Shown: in pieces, positions 34,981 to 43,764 of the stretch
Numbering within the stretch: the first letter of the stretch is position 1
How the letters are laid out: the number at the start of each line of letters is the position of its first letter
DNA from: Paracoccus caeni
GTDB lineage: Bacteria; Pseudomonadota; Alphaproteobacteria; Rhodobacterales; Rhodobacteraceae
DNA length: 64,000 nucleotides
Assembly: GCF_016629665.1 (NCBI RefSeq)
Contig: NZ_JAEPRQ010000001.1
Span: forward strand, 992,001-1,056,000
Direction: 5' to 3'
Notes under the pieces: generated by a model
What the model was told of the DNA's origin: nothing
What the model saw: the letters and a program-made list of their open reading frames with translations, nothing else
Database searches by the model: none
Position numbers and translations under genes: made by a program

Positions 34981-35838
34981 ATGACCCGCGATCACACCCC
35001 ACCCGCCGATGCCGATGCCCGCCGTGCCATCGCCCCCGTGACCTGCTACCCGACCGAAAGCCTGCCGCCTGTCGATCTTGCGGCCTATCGCGCCGCCCGC
35101 GACGGCTGGCAGATGATCTCGGAAACCATCGTCCCGCCGCGCGAGGCGCGTTGCTTTGATATTCCCGCCGGTCATTTCTTCCGCATCATCAGCACTGAAG
35201 GCCCACAGGTCGGCGACCTCAACCTCTGGTCCGCTGACCTGACCGAGCGCTTCTATTCCGGCAAAACCCGCGCCCTTCACGGCACCCACCTGACAACCGG
35301 CGCGCGGCTGTGGTCATCCTTCCCGACCATGCGCCCGCTGGCCACGATCACCAATGACACGCTGGATTGGTATGGCTTCGACCAATATGGCTGCGGCGTC
35401 CATGATGTGATCGGCACCCGCTGCGATCCCTACACGCATAATCTGCTGTCAAAGGGCGGCCAATATCATCATTGCTGCCATTCGAACCTGACACGCGCGC
35501 TGTCGGATGCCCGCAATCTGCCGCAGGATCGGGCCGAGGCGCTGGTCCATGACGTGCTGAACGTGTTCATGTGCACCGGGTTTTCGCGCCAGACCGGCCA
35601 ATATCTGATGAAGGCCAGCCCGGTTCGGCCCGGCGATCATCTGGAATTTTTCGCCGAGATCGACCTTTTGGGTGCCCTGTCCGCCTGTCCCGGAGGCGAT
35701 TGCAGCGCCGAACATTCCTCGGACGCCGCCGCCTGTTATCCGCTGCTGGTGCAGGTTTACCGCCCGCTGTCGCCGCCCCAGGGATGGCGGGCACCTTTGC
35801 CCAACGGCTACGACCGTAGCCATGGCATATCGCGATAA
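34981..35838 (+). CDS. DUF1989 (urea carboxylase-associated) family protein
   Basis: A 285-aa protein of the DUF1989 family, whose members are often encoded beside urea carboxylase/allophanate hydrolase genes and are of uncertain function. Conserved features include CFDIPAGHFFRII, VGDLNLW near residue 80, YHHCCHSNL with adjacent Cys and His near 160, and SVR-type EFFAEIDLL; a metal site formed by Cys/His is likely. The start was chosen at the ATG six bases after AAGGAG. No urea gene is adjacent here, but a two-chain urea-carboxylase-like pair lies at 9147-12481. Confidence 0.85.
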   Translation: MTRDHTPPADADARRAIAPVTCYPTESLPPVDLAAYRAARDGWQMISETIVPPREARCFDIPAGHFFRIISTEGPQVGDLNLWSADLTERFYSGKTRALHGTHLTTGARLWSSFPTMRPLATITNDTLDWYGFDQYGCGVHDVIGTRCDPYTHNLLSKGGQYHHCCHSNLTRALSDARNLPQDRAEALVHDVLNVFMCTGFSRQTGQYLMKASPVRPGDHLEFFAEIDLLGALSACPGGDCSAEHSSDAAACYPLLVQVYRPLSPPQGWRAPLPNGYDRSHGISR

Positions 35839-36161
35839 CCTGTCCCACCTGTCAGACGCGCCCTCAGACAATAGGTATCCTTACCTATGGAAACCGATCT
35901 CAGGGAACATAGATTTCCCGCAACCGATGGCAAAAGCTGAAGATTGTTTCGCCAGTTTTTGAAATCGTGCGTAGCGTGACCAGTATGACCCCCGGACCCT
36001 CCCACGGGGGTCTTTTGCTGTCCGGGCTATCGAAAATCCCCGCTTTTGCTGGCCGGAAGGGCCGGTGCAATCGACTGTGGCGCGACAGGATTTTTCGCGC
36101 TATGCTGCCCCTTAGATCCGGAGAAACCGGACAAGGCAGAGGCAGTGACGGCGGTATTCCC
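35839..36161 (+). other. 323-bp region between the DUF1989 gene and ftsW
   Basis: No gene found. It contains a hairpin ATAGGTA-tcct-TACCTAT (35871-35888), a Rho-independent terminator (35987-36016) and about 145 bases leading to ftsW that must hold its promoter. A TATGCT at 36101 is a -10 candidate without a convincing -35. A small RNA ending at 36016 is possible. Confidence 0.4.
35987..36016 (+). terminator. Rho-independent terminator upstream of ftsW
   Basis: GACCCCCG (35987-35994) pairs with CGGGGGTC (36005-36012) over a 10-base loop, followed by TTTT. It is about 150 bases after the DUF1989 stop, so it ends either that transcript or a small RNA. Confidence 0.75.
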
Positions 36162-37325
36162 ATGACCGAGATGGTCTTTGGCGCCACGCCCGTAAGGGCG
36201 GGTGATCCGATTCTTCCCCGCTGGTGGCGGACATTGGACAAATGGTCCCTTGCATGCGTGCTGGGCCTGTTTGCCATAGGTCTGTTGCTGGGATTGGCGG
36301 CCTCGGTTCCGCTGGCAGAAAAGAACAACCTTCCACGCTTTTACTATGTCGAGCGACAGGCGATGTTCGGCGGTGTCGCGCTGGTCGTGATGCTGGTGAT
36401 CTCGATGATGTCGCCGCGACAGATCAGGCGGATCGGGGTTTTGGGCTTTCTGGCCTCGTTCCTGCTGATCGCGGCGCTGCCGATCATCGGCACCGATTTC
36501 GGCAAGGGGGCAACGCGCTGGCTAAGCCTTGGCTTCGTCTCGATCCAGCCCTCGGAATTTCTGAAACCCGGCTTCGTCGCCATCTGCGCGTGGTTCATGG
36601 CCTCCTCGCAAGAGGTGGGCGGCCCTCCCGGCAAGACCTATTCCTTCGGCGTGGCGCTGATCATCGTGGTCCTTCTGGCGCTGCAACCCGATTTCGGCCA
36701 AGCCTCGCTGGTCCTGTTCTCATGGCTGGTGATGTATTTCGTCGCCGGAGCGCCGATGTTCCTGCTGCTCTGCGTGGCCGGTATGGCGGTGATGGGGGGG
36801 GCTTTCGCCTATGGTGCATCGGAACACTTTGCCCGCCGCATCAACGGCTTTCTCTCGCCCGAGATCGATCCGCGCACCCAGATCGGCTATGCCACCAAGG
36901 CCATTCAGGACGGCGGCTTCTTTGGCGTCGGCGTCGGTGAAGGCTCGGTCAAATGGTCGCTGCCGGATGCCCATACCGACTTCATCATCGCCGTCGCGGC
37001 CGAGGAATACGGCACCATCTTGGTCCTCGCCATCATCGCGCTTTACTGCACCATCGTGATCCGCTCGCTGTTTCGCATGTTGCGCGAACGTGATCCCTTC
37101 GCCCGCATCGCCGGGACCGGCCTTGCCTGCGCCTTCGGTGTGCAGGCGCTGATCAATATGGGTGTGGCCGTGCGGCTGCTGCCCGCAAAGGGGATGACGC
37201 TGCCCTTTGTCAGCTATGGCGGCTCGTCGGTCATCGCTTCGGGCATTGCGCTTGGTATGCTGCTGGCCCTGACCCGCTCGCGCCCGCAGGGCGAACTGGC
37301 CGAGATCCTGCGGCGGAGAGGCTGA
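36162..37325 (+). CDS. ftsW: Septal peptidoglycan polymerase FtsW
   Basis: SEDS-family glycosyltransferase (387 aa, about ten helices) that builds septal glycan strands from lipid II with the cognate penicillin-binding protein. It shows [20 protein letters not shown], the extracellular loop [17 protein letters not shown] and FVSYGGSS near the end, all SEDS signatures. The start ATG 36162 gives a cytoplasmic tail of normal length; the longer open frame has no ribosome-binding site. It is coupled to murG by TGATG. It is first gene of the cluster here, without murD in front. Confidence 0.94.
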   Translation: MTEMVFGATPVRAGDPILPRWWRTLDKWSLACVLGLFAIGLLLGLAASVPLAEKNNLPRFYYVERQAMFGGVALVVMLVISMMSPRQIRRIGVLGFLASFLLIAALPIIGTDFGKGATRWLSLGFVSIQPSEFLKPGFVAICAWFMASSQEVGGPPGKTYSFGVALIIVVLLALQPDFGQASLVLFSWLVMYFVAGAPMFLLLCVAGMAVMGGAFAYGASEHFARRINGFLSPEIDPRTQIGYATKAIQDGGFFGVGVGEGSVKWSLPDAHTDFIIAVAAEEYGTILVLAIIALYCTIVIRSLFRMLRERDPFARIAGTGLACAFGVQALINMGVAVRLLPAKGMTLPFVSYGGSSVIASGIALGMLLALTRSRPQGELAEILRRRG

Positions 37326-38410
37326 TGGCGGCTCCGCTTGCTTTGATCGCCGCCGGGGGGACCGGCGGCCATATGTTTCCGGCACAGGCTTTGGCGGAAC
37401 TGCTGCTGTCCGAAGGATGGCGCGTCAAGCTGTCCACCGATGAACGCGGAGCCCGCTATGCTGGGAATTTCCCGCAAGAGGTCCAGCGCAGCGTGGTCCA
37501 ATCCGCGACCACGTCGCGCGGCGGTGTGCTGGGCAAGCTGGCCGCGCCGTTCAAAATCGCCGCGGGCGTGCTGTCAGCCCGATCCGAATTTCGCCGTGAC
37601 CGGCCCAGTGTGGTGATCGGCTTTGGCGGCTATCCAACCATTCCGGCGCTGTCGGCGGCGCTGACCCTTGGCCTGCCGCGCATGATCCACGAACAAAATG
37701 GCGTGATGGGCCGCGTGAACGGTCTCTTCGCGCGCCGCGTTGATCGGGTGGCCTGCGGCACATGGCCAACCGAACTCCCTGAGGGGGTCGAGGGCGTCCA
37801 TACCGGCAATCCGGTCCGCGGCACCGTGCTGGATTTCGCCGCCGCACCCTATACCGCGCCGGGGCAGGGCGATCTGCACCTGCTGGTCATCGGCGGCTCG
37901 CAGGGGGCGCGCGTCCTGTCGGATCTGGTCCCGCAAGCCGTGGCAGCCTTGCCTGACGATCTGCGTCAGCGCCTGTATATCAGCCATCAGGCCCGCGCCG
38001 AGGATGCCGACCGCGTCAGTCGCGCCTATTCGGATGCAGGTGTCCGGGCCGAGGTGCAGCCCTTCTTTACCGATGTGCCGGAACGGCTGGCACAGGCGCA
38101 ACTGGTCATCAGCCGGTCGGGCGCATCCTCGCTTGCCGACATCACCGTGGTCGGGCGCCCGTCAATCCTGATCCCGCTGGCCATCGCCACCGGCGATCAC
38201 CAGACCGCCAATGCTCAGGCGCTGGCCGAGGCGGGCGCGGCCCTTGTCCACCCGGAATCCGTCCTTGACGCGGAAAGCCTGACGCGCGACATCCGCGCAA
38301 TTCTTACCGACCCCGCCCGTGCCAGCGATATGGCCCGCGCGGCCTTGTCGCTTGGACGCCCGGATGCGGCGCGGCGGCTCTATGAAATCGTCACGGAGAT
38401 GATGCCATGA
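37325..38410 (+). CDS. murG: UDP-GlcNAc:lipid I N-acetylglucosaminyltransferase MurG
   Basis: Peripheral membrane glycosyltransferase (361 aa) that turns lipid I into lipid II. The N-terminal glycine loop [26 protein letters not shown] and [11 protein letters not shown] bind lipid I; the C-terminal half has [13 protein letters not shown] and [12 protein letters not shown] for the donor. Normal length. It overlaps ftsW (TGATG) and murC (ATGA), so the three are translated together. Confidence 0.97.
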   Translation: MAAPLALIAAGGTGGHMFPAQALAELLLSEGWRVKLSTDERGARYAGNFPQEVQRSVVQSATTSRGGVLGKLAAPFKIAAGVLSARSEFRRDRPSVVIGFGGYPTIPALSAALTLGLPRMIHEQNGVMGRVNGLFARRVDRVACGTWPTELPEGVEGVHTGNPVRGTVLDFAAAPYTAPGQGDLHLLVIGGSQGARVLSDLVPQAVAALPDDLRQRLYISHQARAEDADRVSRAYSDAGVRAEVQPFFTDVPERLAQAQLVISRSGASSLADITVVGRPSILIPLAIATGDHQTANAQALAEAGAALVHPESVLDAESLTRDIRAILTDPARASDMARAALSLGRPDAARRLYEIVTEMMP

Positions 38411-39834
38411 ACGCGGCCACCAAACTGCCCGGCGAACTGGGTCCGATTCATTTTGTGGGCATCGGCGGTATCGGCATGTCGGGCATCGCCGAGGTACTGC
38501 TGACCCTTGGCTATCAGGTGCAGGGCAGCGATCTGAAACGCTCGAAGATCACCGACCGGCTGGAAACCCTTGGCGCCCGCGTCTTTGAAGGCCAGACCGC
38601 CGAGAATATCGGAGAGGCGGCGGTGATCGTCATCTCGACCGCGATCAAGAAGGGCAATCCCGAACTGGAAGAGGCCCGCCGCCGTGGCCTTCCCGTCGTC
38701 CGCCGGGCCGAGATGCTGGCTGAACTGATGCGGATGAAATCCAACATCGCCATTGCCGGAACTCACGGCAAGACCACCACCACCACCATGGTCGCGACTC
38801 TGCTGGACGCTGGCGGCATCGATCCGACGGTGATCAATGGCGGGGTGATCCACGCCTATGGCTCGAACGCGCGGGCCGGGGCGGGCGAGTGGATGGTGGT
38901 CGAGGCCGATGAAAGCGACGGTAGCTTCAATCGCCTGCCTGCCGACATCGCCATCATCACCAATATCGACCCCGAGCATATGGAGCATTGGGGCAGCTTC
39001 GATGCGCTGCGTCAGGGCTTTCTGAATTTCGCATCCGGCATTCCCTTCTACGGCCTTGCCGTCTGCTGCACCGACCACCCCGAAGTGCAGGCGCTGGTCG
39101 GGAAACTGACCGACCGCCGCGTGGTCACCTTCGGCTTCAACGCGCAGGCCGATGTGCGGGCGATGAACCTGCATTATCAGAACGGCATCGCCCATTTCGA
39201 CATCGCGCTGCAAGGCGAAGGCCCGACCGAGACCGGCGATATCGAGATGATCGAGGGCTGCACCCTGCCGATGCCCGGCGATCACAACGTCTCGAACGCC
39301 TTGGCCGCCGTGGCCGTGGCCCGTCACCTTGGCATGAAGAAATCCGAAATCCGCGAGGCGCTTGCGAAATTCGGCGGTGTCGGCCGCCGCTTTACCAAGG
39401 TGGGTGAAGTGAACGGCGTCACCATCATCGACGATTACGGCCACCACCCGGTCGAGATCGCGGCGGTGCTGAAAGCCGCCCGGCAATCCACGCAGGGCCG
39501 CGTCATCGCCGTGCATCAGCCGCACCGCTATTCGCGCCTGTCGAACCTGTTCGAGGATTTCTGCACCTGCTTCAACGAAGCCGATGTCGTCGCCATCGCC
39601 GAGGTCTATTCGGCAGGCGAAGACCCGATCCCTGGCGCCTCTCGCGACGATCTGGTCGCCGGGCTGATCGCCCACGGCCACCGCCATGCCCGCGCCATCA
39701 TCAGCGAGGACGATCTTGAGCGGCTGGTCCGCGAACAGGCCCGTCCGGGCGATATGGTGGTTTGCCTTGGCGCGGGCACGATCTCGACCTGGGCCAATGC
39801 GCTGCCCGCGCGACTTCAAGGCGCGGCTGCGTGA
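38407..39834 (+). CDS. murC: UDP-N-acetylmuramate-L-alanine ligase MurC
   Basis: Cytoplasmic ATP-dependent amino-acid ligase (475 aa) adding L-Ala to UDP-MurNAc. Motifs are [18 protein letters not shown], the P-loop [32 protein letters not shown] and, at the C-terminal domain, DDYGHHPVE and HQPHRYSR. All active-site elements are present. It overlaps murG by 4 bases and the DUF2484 gene by 4 bases (GTGA). Confidence 0.97.
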   Translation: MNAATKLPGELGPIHFVGIGGIGMSGIAEVLLTLGYQVQGSDLKRSKITDRLETLGARVFEGQTAENIGEAAVIVISTAIKKGNPELEEARRRGLPVVRRAEMLAELMRMKSNIAIAGTHGKTTTTTMVATLLDAGGIDPTVINGGVIHAYGSNARAGAGEWMVVEADESDGSFNRLPADIAIITNIDPEHMEHWGSFDALRQGFLNFASGIPFYGLAVCCTDHPEVQALVGKLTDRRVVTFGFNAQADVRAMNLHYQNGIAHFDIALQGEGPTETGDIEMIEGCTLPMPGDHNVSNALAAVAVARHLGMKKSEIREALAKFGGVGRRFTKVGEVNGVTIIDDYGHHPVEIAAVLKAARQSTQGRVIAVHQPHRYSRLSNLFEDFCTCFNEADVVAIAEVYSAGEDPIPGASRDDLVAGLIAHGHRHARAIISEDDLERLVREQARPGDMVVCLGAGTISTWANALPARLQGAAA

Positions 39835-40097
39835 GCCGGGCCGAACTTCTTTCCCTTGCGCTGCCAGCCCTGTGGCTGCTGCTGGTCTGGATTATCCCGA
39901 TGCTGCGCGCCGAATATCGCCGCCACGCACTGCGCGCGATGGTGGTGGTGGGCGTGCCCATCCTGGGCTGGCTGACGCTTTACTGGGGCCCGATCATGGG
40001 CATCGGCGCTTTCGCGGTCGGGCTGATCCTGCTTGTGACCCTGCCCAGCGGCACGGCCCGCCGCCCGACCCCTCCGGCACAGGGGGAAATGCCGTAA
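39831..40097 (+). CDS. DUF2484-like small membrane protein
   Basis: An 88-aa protein with two or three hydrophobic helices (about residues 5-20, 33-50 and 52-70), starting at a GTG that overlaps the murC stop. A small DUF2484 protein stands at the same place between murC and murB in other Rhodobacteraceae; the [17 protein letters not shown] segment fits that family as I remember it. Function unknown; its constant position suggests a link to envelope synthesis. An upstream in-frame ATG inside murC is less likely. Confidence 0.68.
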   Translation: MSRAELLSLALPALWLLLVWIIPMLRAEYRRHALRAMVVVGVPILGWLTLYWGPIMGIGAFAVGLILLVTLPSGTARRPTPPAQGEMP

Positions 40098-40202
40098 GCG
40101 ACGCCGCGTGGCGATGGTCCTACGGATAAACCCTTGGCGTCGATTTTTGTGTTTCTTCCGATTTTCTGTATCATTTTCAGTATGCCTGTTTGAGGTCGCA
40201 CC

Positions 40203-40589
40203 ATGGAGCTTCTGCTTTACGCCGTCCCGATCGCCTTGGCGCTTGGCGCAATGGCCATCGGCATCATCCGCGTCTCGTCCCGAACATGGCTGCCGCTGGC
40301 AATCGGTTTCGGCACCTTGGCGGGCTCGGCATTCGGCTGCTACGCGATTTCGATGGGCAAATCCGGTCACTATCTGGCGGGCCTCATCGGCGCACTTTTC
40401 GCCATGCTTCTTGGACTTTGCGCGGGCGCGATTGGCACAGGCGTTATCCTCCGCTGGCTTTACCAGCAGTTTCAACGCGGCGTGGCAAAGCAGATGGTGA
40501 CGATCTACAGCCCACCCTCGCGACCATGGGACATTGCCATCTACGTGCTTCTGTCGCTGGCCGGGCTGATCCTCAGCGCGATTGAGTAA
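40203..40589 (+). CDS. Hypothetical membrane protein (128 aa)
   Basis: Not recognised. Three strongly hydrophobic segments (about residues 3-22, 28-46 and 52-78) and a fourth at the C-terminus (about 112-126), with a positively charged stretch near residue 90 (YQQFQRGVAKQ), suggest a small four-helix inner-membrane protein. GAGG lies 7 bases before the ATG. The 100 bases upstream are T-rich and can hold an own promoter. It is inserted between DUF2484 and murB, outside the usual gene order. Confidence 0.65.
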   Translation: MELLLYAVPIALALGAMAIGIIRVSSRTWLPLAIGFGTLAGSAFGCYAISMGKSGHYLAGLIGALFAMLLGLCAGAIGTGVILRWLYQQFQRGVAKQMVTIYSPPSRPWDIAIYVLLSLAGLILSAIE

Positions 40590-40673
40590 GCGGGCGCATG
40601 ACAGCACCGCGAAACGCGCGCTAAACCATTAAAAAAGCTTGCCGAACGCCTGCCAAGAGGTGATTTTCCTCGC

Positions 40674-41852
40674 ATGAGCGATCTGCCCCGGATTAACGAC
40701 AGAGACAGCCTTGAAGCATGGCTGCGGACACGGCCGCAAGGCGATGCGTTTGAGATCGTCCATCGGGCCGCACTCCGCCTAATGCCGCTAAGCATCGCAG
40801 CGATGTCTGGACCTTGGGCGCAAGAACGCCATGTGACCGCGACCCCGATCCTGCGTTTGAATCTGATCCTCGGCGTTGCGAAAGCGTATCCTACCCCGGA
40901 GATCAGAGAGGCTACCGAGCTTGCCGTTCGCTCGGCGCATAATGTCGAGTCCGCCGCAGAGGGTGTCGGCTTCAGTACCGAAAGAGGCCTCGCCTATCGC
41001 GCCTACATATCCATCAACACCGCTGTCGGCGCCGCCCATGCTATCCGCGCTGCGGACATTCACCTTACGGGATACCTCGTCGACGGCGCTTTGCTTGTTA
41101 TCAACAACGCTCTCGCCACCTTAGCCCGCCGCAATGTGTCCGCTCAGGGTTACTGGAATTCTATAGCAATGGATGTTCACGCCTTCGTCGTCGGCAGGGA
41201 CGTGAATACTGTGCCGCTCTGGGCAGATGTCAGTCCCCTAGCAGAGCAGTGGCAGGCCAGTATTCCCGTACTACGAAGCACCCCGGCAGGCGATTTCTGG
41301 CGCGATTGGTATCAGGCCGCGCTTGATGGCCGTCCACAGGACTGGGCATTGCTACGTGACATCGCGCTGATCCCCGACGATCTGTGGAACGAGGGCGGTA
41401 ATAGACTGGATCGAGAAATCAGAAACACGCTTGAACGCCACAGGCTCCTGGCTCAGGTCCGTGATCTGAAGGCGCAACTGCAAGCGTCGGATACTGAGGC
41501 GATCCCGCTCGCTTATCGAGGGCACAATAATCCGCCGGAACTTGTGAATGAGCCCGTCCACGAAATCGACAGATTGGTCGACGTTCTGGACGAGGCGGAA
41601 CAAGCGCTGCAGAAATCCAAACCTTCTCGATCGCTCCTTCGTCACATTGCGCAAAGCGTCGCAACGACCGTGACAGCAATAGCGGCATATTGCGCCACTC
41701 TTGGCGATGAGGTTCTGAAGGCTACAGCGAAAGAGATCGGAAGCTCTGCCGGGAAATGGATGGTACGTGCAGGTGTTGCGTATTTTGTCGTGAACCAGTC
41801 AGCATTCATGGAACTTGTTGAGGCACTGAAGCAACTGGCTAGGGTGTTATGA
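40674..41852 (+). CDS. Hypothetical protein with GHNNPPE motif and C-terminal hydrophobic segment
   Basis: Not recognised; 392 aa. The N-terminal two thirds look helical and soluble. A predicted coiled coil follows (about residues 245-265, LERHRLLAQVRDLKAQLQ), then YRGHNNPPELVNEP, a short motif I know from the C-terminal regions of many alphaproteobacterial proteins of unknown function. It ends with two amphipathic or hydrophobic helices (about 320-390) that may touch the membrane. Base use is less GC-biased than in mur genes (CTA, TTA and ATA codons occur), which with its odd location between murC and murB suggests later insertion. AGAGG lies 12 bases before the start, a long spacing. Confidence 0.68.
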   Translation: MSDLPRINDRDSLEAWLRTRPQGDAFEIVHRAALRLMPLSIAAMSGPWAQERHVTATPILRLNLILGVAKAYPTPEIREATELAVRSAHNVESAAEGVGFSTERGLAYRAYISINTAVGAAHAIRAADIHLTGYLVDGALLVINNALATLARRNVSAQGYWNSIAMDVHAFVVGRDVNTVPLWADVSPLAEQWQASIPVLRSTPAGDFWRDWYQAALDGRPQDWALLRDIALIPDDLWNEGGNRLDREIRNTLERHRLLAQVRDLKAQLQASDTEAIPLAYRGHNNPPELVNEPVHEIDRLVDVLDEAEQALQKSKPSRSLLRHIAQSVATTVTAIAAYCATLGDEVLKATAKEIGSSAGKWMVRAGVAYFVVNQSAFMELVEALKQLARVL

Positions 41853-41888
41853 GCGCCCGCCCACGCCACAAAGACGTACGGCGGGCGC
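41853..41888 (+). terminator. Hairpin after the GHNNPPE gene, no T-run
   Basis: GCGCCCGCC and GGCGGGCGC form a perfect 9-bp stem around an 18-base loop, starting at the stop codon. Without a T-run it is a weak terminator candidate or a 3' stabiliser. Confidence 0.4.
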
Positions 41889-41895
41889 GGCGCCT

Positions 41896-41956
41896 TAAAG
41901 TGCGCAGGAGCATCTGTCGCAGTACCCACCCGCGGTCGGGCACCGGCCTCCGCTTT
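41896..41956. repeat. Dispersed intergenic element, copy B
   Basis: Shares TAAAGTG...CTCCGCT with 34858-34918 in the same orientation, 47 of 62 aligned columns by hand, with one single-base gap on each side. Confidence 0.55.
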
Positions 41957-41973
41957 CGAACACCGATGAAGGC

Positions 41974-41989
41974 TTAACAACCCCTTAAC
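41974..41989 (+). promoter_or_regulatory. CtrA-type box (TTAAC-N6-TTAAC)
   Basis: TTAACAACCCCTTAAC matches the full alphaproteobacterial CtrA recognition pattern TTAA-N7-TTAA, with the preferred C after both half-sites. It stands 174 bases before murB in the distal division cluster. CtrA controls division genes in Caulobacter and motility or gene transfer agent genes in Rhodobacteraceae. Confidence 0.6.
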
Positions 41990-42003
41990 CCACCGTTCGC
42001 AAG

Positions 42004-42058
42004 CTGTGTACGCCCTGTGTACATCCTGTGCATGCCCGGTGGACGCGCTGTGCAGCCG
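42004..42058 (+). repeat. Five imperfect 11-bp tandem repeats
   Basis: Units CTGTGTACGCC, CTGTGTACATC, CTGTGCATGCC, CGGTGGACGCG and CTGTGCAGCCG follow each other without gaps. The 11-base period is close to one DNA turn, so all units face the same side of the helix, as in an array of protein-binding sites. Confidence 0.7.
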
Positions 42059-42162
42059 AAAACCCAGCATTTGCTGGCCGATCCTTGCCGGAGCTACGCA
42101 ACATGTCATCACCCCCGTTGCGCCGATATTGACGCCTCTGCCGCGGCTGGCTACCAGAACGG

Positions 42163-43104
42163 ATGACCTTCGATTTGCCCCCCGTTCGCGGCACGCTGAC
42201 CCCGAACCGCCCGCTCGATTCCCTGACATGGCTGCGCGTCGGCGGCCCCGCCGACTGGCTTTTCCAGCCCGCCGATGACGATGATCTCGCGTCCTTCCTT
42301 GCCGCGTTGGACCCCGCCGTGCCAGTCTTTCCGATTGGCGTCGGCTCGAACCTGATTGTCCGCGACGGCGGTATCCGCGGCGTCGTCATTCGCTTGGGCC
42401 GTGGCTTCAATGGCATTGAAACCGCAGGAGAAAATGTCACAGCAGGGGCTGCGGCACTGGATGCCCATGTCGCGCGGCGCGCGGCGGATGCGGGGCTTGA
42501 TCTGACTTTCCTGCGCACCATTCCGGGCAGCATCGGCGGCGCCATTCGCATGAACGCGGGCTGCTATGGCAGCTATACTGCCGACCATTTGATCGAGGCC
42601 CGAGCCATCACCCGCGACGGCACCCGGATCACGCTGACACCCGCCGACCTGAACTTCGCCTACCGCCATTCGGACCTGCCCGAAGGCTGCATCCTCACCG
42701 AGGCCACCTTCCGCGCCACGCCCGGCGACCCCGATGCGCTGCACGCGAAAATGGCCGCCCAACTGACCAAGCGCGACGAAACCCAACCCACCAAGGAACG
42801 CAGCGCCGGCTCAACCTTCCGCAACCCCGCAGGCTTCAGCTCGACGGGACGCGAGGACGATACGCATGACCTGAAAGCATGGTCGCTGATCGACCGTGCC
42901 GGTCTGCGTGGGCATAGCTGGGGTGGGGCGCAAATGTCTGAAAAGCATCCGAATTTCCTGCTGAACACCGGCGGGGCGACGGCTGCGGAACTGGAAGCCC
43001 TGGGCGAGCTGGTCCGCCGCCGCGTGCTGGAAGACAGCGGCCATGAGTTGCAATGGGAAGTCATCCGGGTCGGTGATCCGGGGGATGATCCGAACGAGGG
43101 CTGA
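42163..43104 (+). CDS. murB: UDP-N-acetylenolpyruvoylglucosamine reductase MurB
   Basis: FAD enzyme (313 aa) that reduces UDP-GlcNAc-enolpyruvate to UDP-MurNAc with NADPH. FAD-binding marks are [12 protein letters not shown] and [19 protein letters not shown]. The catalytic Ser lies in [10 protein letters not shown] and the catalytic Glu in [12 protein letters not shown], so this is a type II-like MurB. Start ATG 42163. It is separated from murC by the inserted genes, so it probably uses its own promoter in the repeat-bearing region upstream. Confidence 0.96.
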   Translation: MTFDLPPVRGTLTPNRPLDSLTWLRVGGPADWLFQPADDDDLASFLAALDPAVPVFPIGVGSNLIVRDGGIRGVVIRLGRGFNGIETAGENVTAGAAALDAHVARRAADAGLDLTFLRTIPGSIGGAIRMNAGCYGSYTADHLIEARAITRDGTRITLTPADLNFAYRHSDLPEGCILTEATFRATPGDPDALHAKMAAQLTKRDETQPTKERSAGSTFRNPAGFSSTGREDDTHDLKAWSLIDRAGLRGHSWGGAQMSEKHPNFLLNTGGATAAELEALGELVRRRVLEDSGHELQWEVIRVGDPGDDPNEG

Positions 43105-43106
43105 AT

Positions 43107-43128
43107 GGCGCGGAACCGTTTCCGCGCC
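43107..43128 (+). terminator. Hairpin directly after murB, no T-run
   Basis: GGCGCGGAA / TTCCGCGCC, 9 bp with a 4-base loop, beginning 3 bases after the murB stop. The lipoprotein gene converges from the right, so it may serve both sides. No T-run. Confidence 0.5.
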
Positions 43129-43148
43129 ACCCTGCTTTACCCCTTGGC

Positions 43149-43538
43149 TTACCGGCAGCGTGCCAAGGCGTAGAGGGTGAAATCTGCGCCACCCGCCATC
43201 GAGGTATATTGCGCGTTCACCGCCGGATCGAACCGTGCCCATTCGCAACGCGAGCTTGTCTCAAGCGCCGCTTGCGCCAGTCTCTGACGCTCGGCAAGCG
43301 ATGCCGAGCGGTCGCTGCCGGTGACCGTCGGCGTGATGATGAACATGATCGGCGTCAGTCCGTCATCGCGCTTGCCGAATGCCGATGCATCGGCCCATTT
43401 CACGTTGTAATCGCCGACCGTCACTTTGTTGCTGTCGCTGAAATGGACGCTATTGCCGCTCGAACAGGCAGCAAGCAGCGCTGCGGTCATGGTCAGGCCC
43501 AAAAGGCGCATCATTTTCTTGCCGGGAATCATGTTCAT
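43149..43538 (-). CDS. Putative lipoprotein, unknown function
   Basis: A 129-aa secreted protein with a lipoprotein signal: a charged start, a hydrophobic core and the lipobox LLAAC (Cys about residue 25). The mature part is small and has two further Cys (SSRCEW and the penultimate CR) that could form a disulfide. I do not recognise the family. The start is uncertain, with several Met codons in the first ten. It lies on the strand opposite to the division genes between murB and ddl. Confidence 0.72.
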   Translation of the reverse strand: MNMIPGKKMMRLLGLTMTAALLAACSSGNSVHFSDSNKVTVGDYNVKWADASAFGKRDDGLTPIMFIITPTVTGSDRSASLAERQRLAQAALETSSRCEWARFDPAVNAQYTSMAGGADFTLYALARCR

Positions 43539-43764
43539 CTTTGAAATCCAATGGTGTTTCCGCGCGGAATATGCGTTGCCGCCAAGAACGTCGCAAGCGA
43601 TTGGAGTCGCGGAAATATTCCGCTGAACGACGATAATTGCTCTTTTGTGATTCGGGCTTGTCGGCTAATGTGGGTTATACAGAACGAACAGCAGGCATGA
43701 ACGGTCGTCTAAAAGACTGACATGGCTACGAAAACCCGGAACAACCGGGAAGAAGAGGCGAAAA

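Larger units (their letters stand above)
41853..42162 (+). other. 310-bp regulatory-looking region upstream of murB
   Basis: Gene-free. In order it holds an inverted repeat (41853-41861 / 41880-41888), copy B of a dispersed element (41896-41956), a CtrA-type box (41974-41989) and five 11-bp repeats (42004-42058), then about 100 unremarkable bases before murB. Confidence 0.5.

Noticed and set aside
42004-42058. CRISPR-like repeat array
   Set aside because: Units are only 11 bases, imperfect and without spacers.
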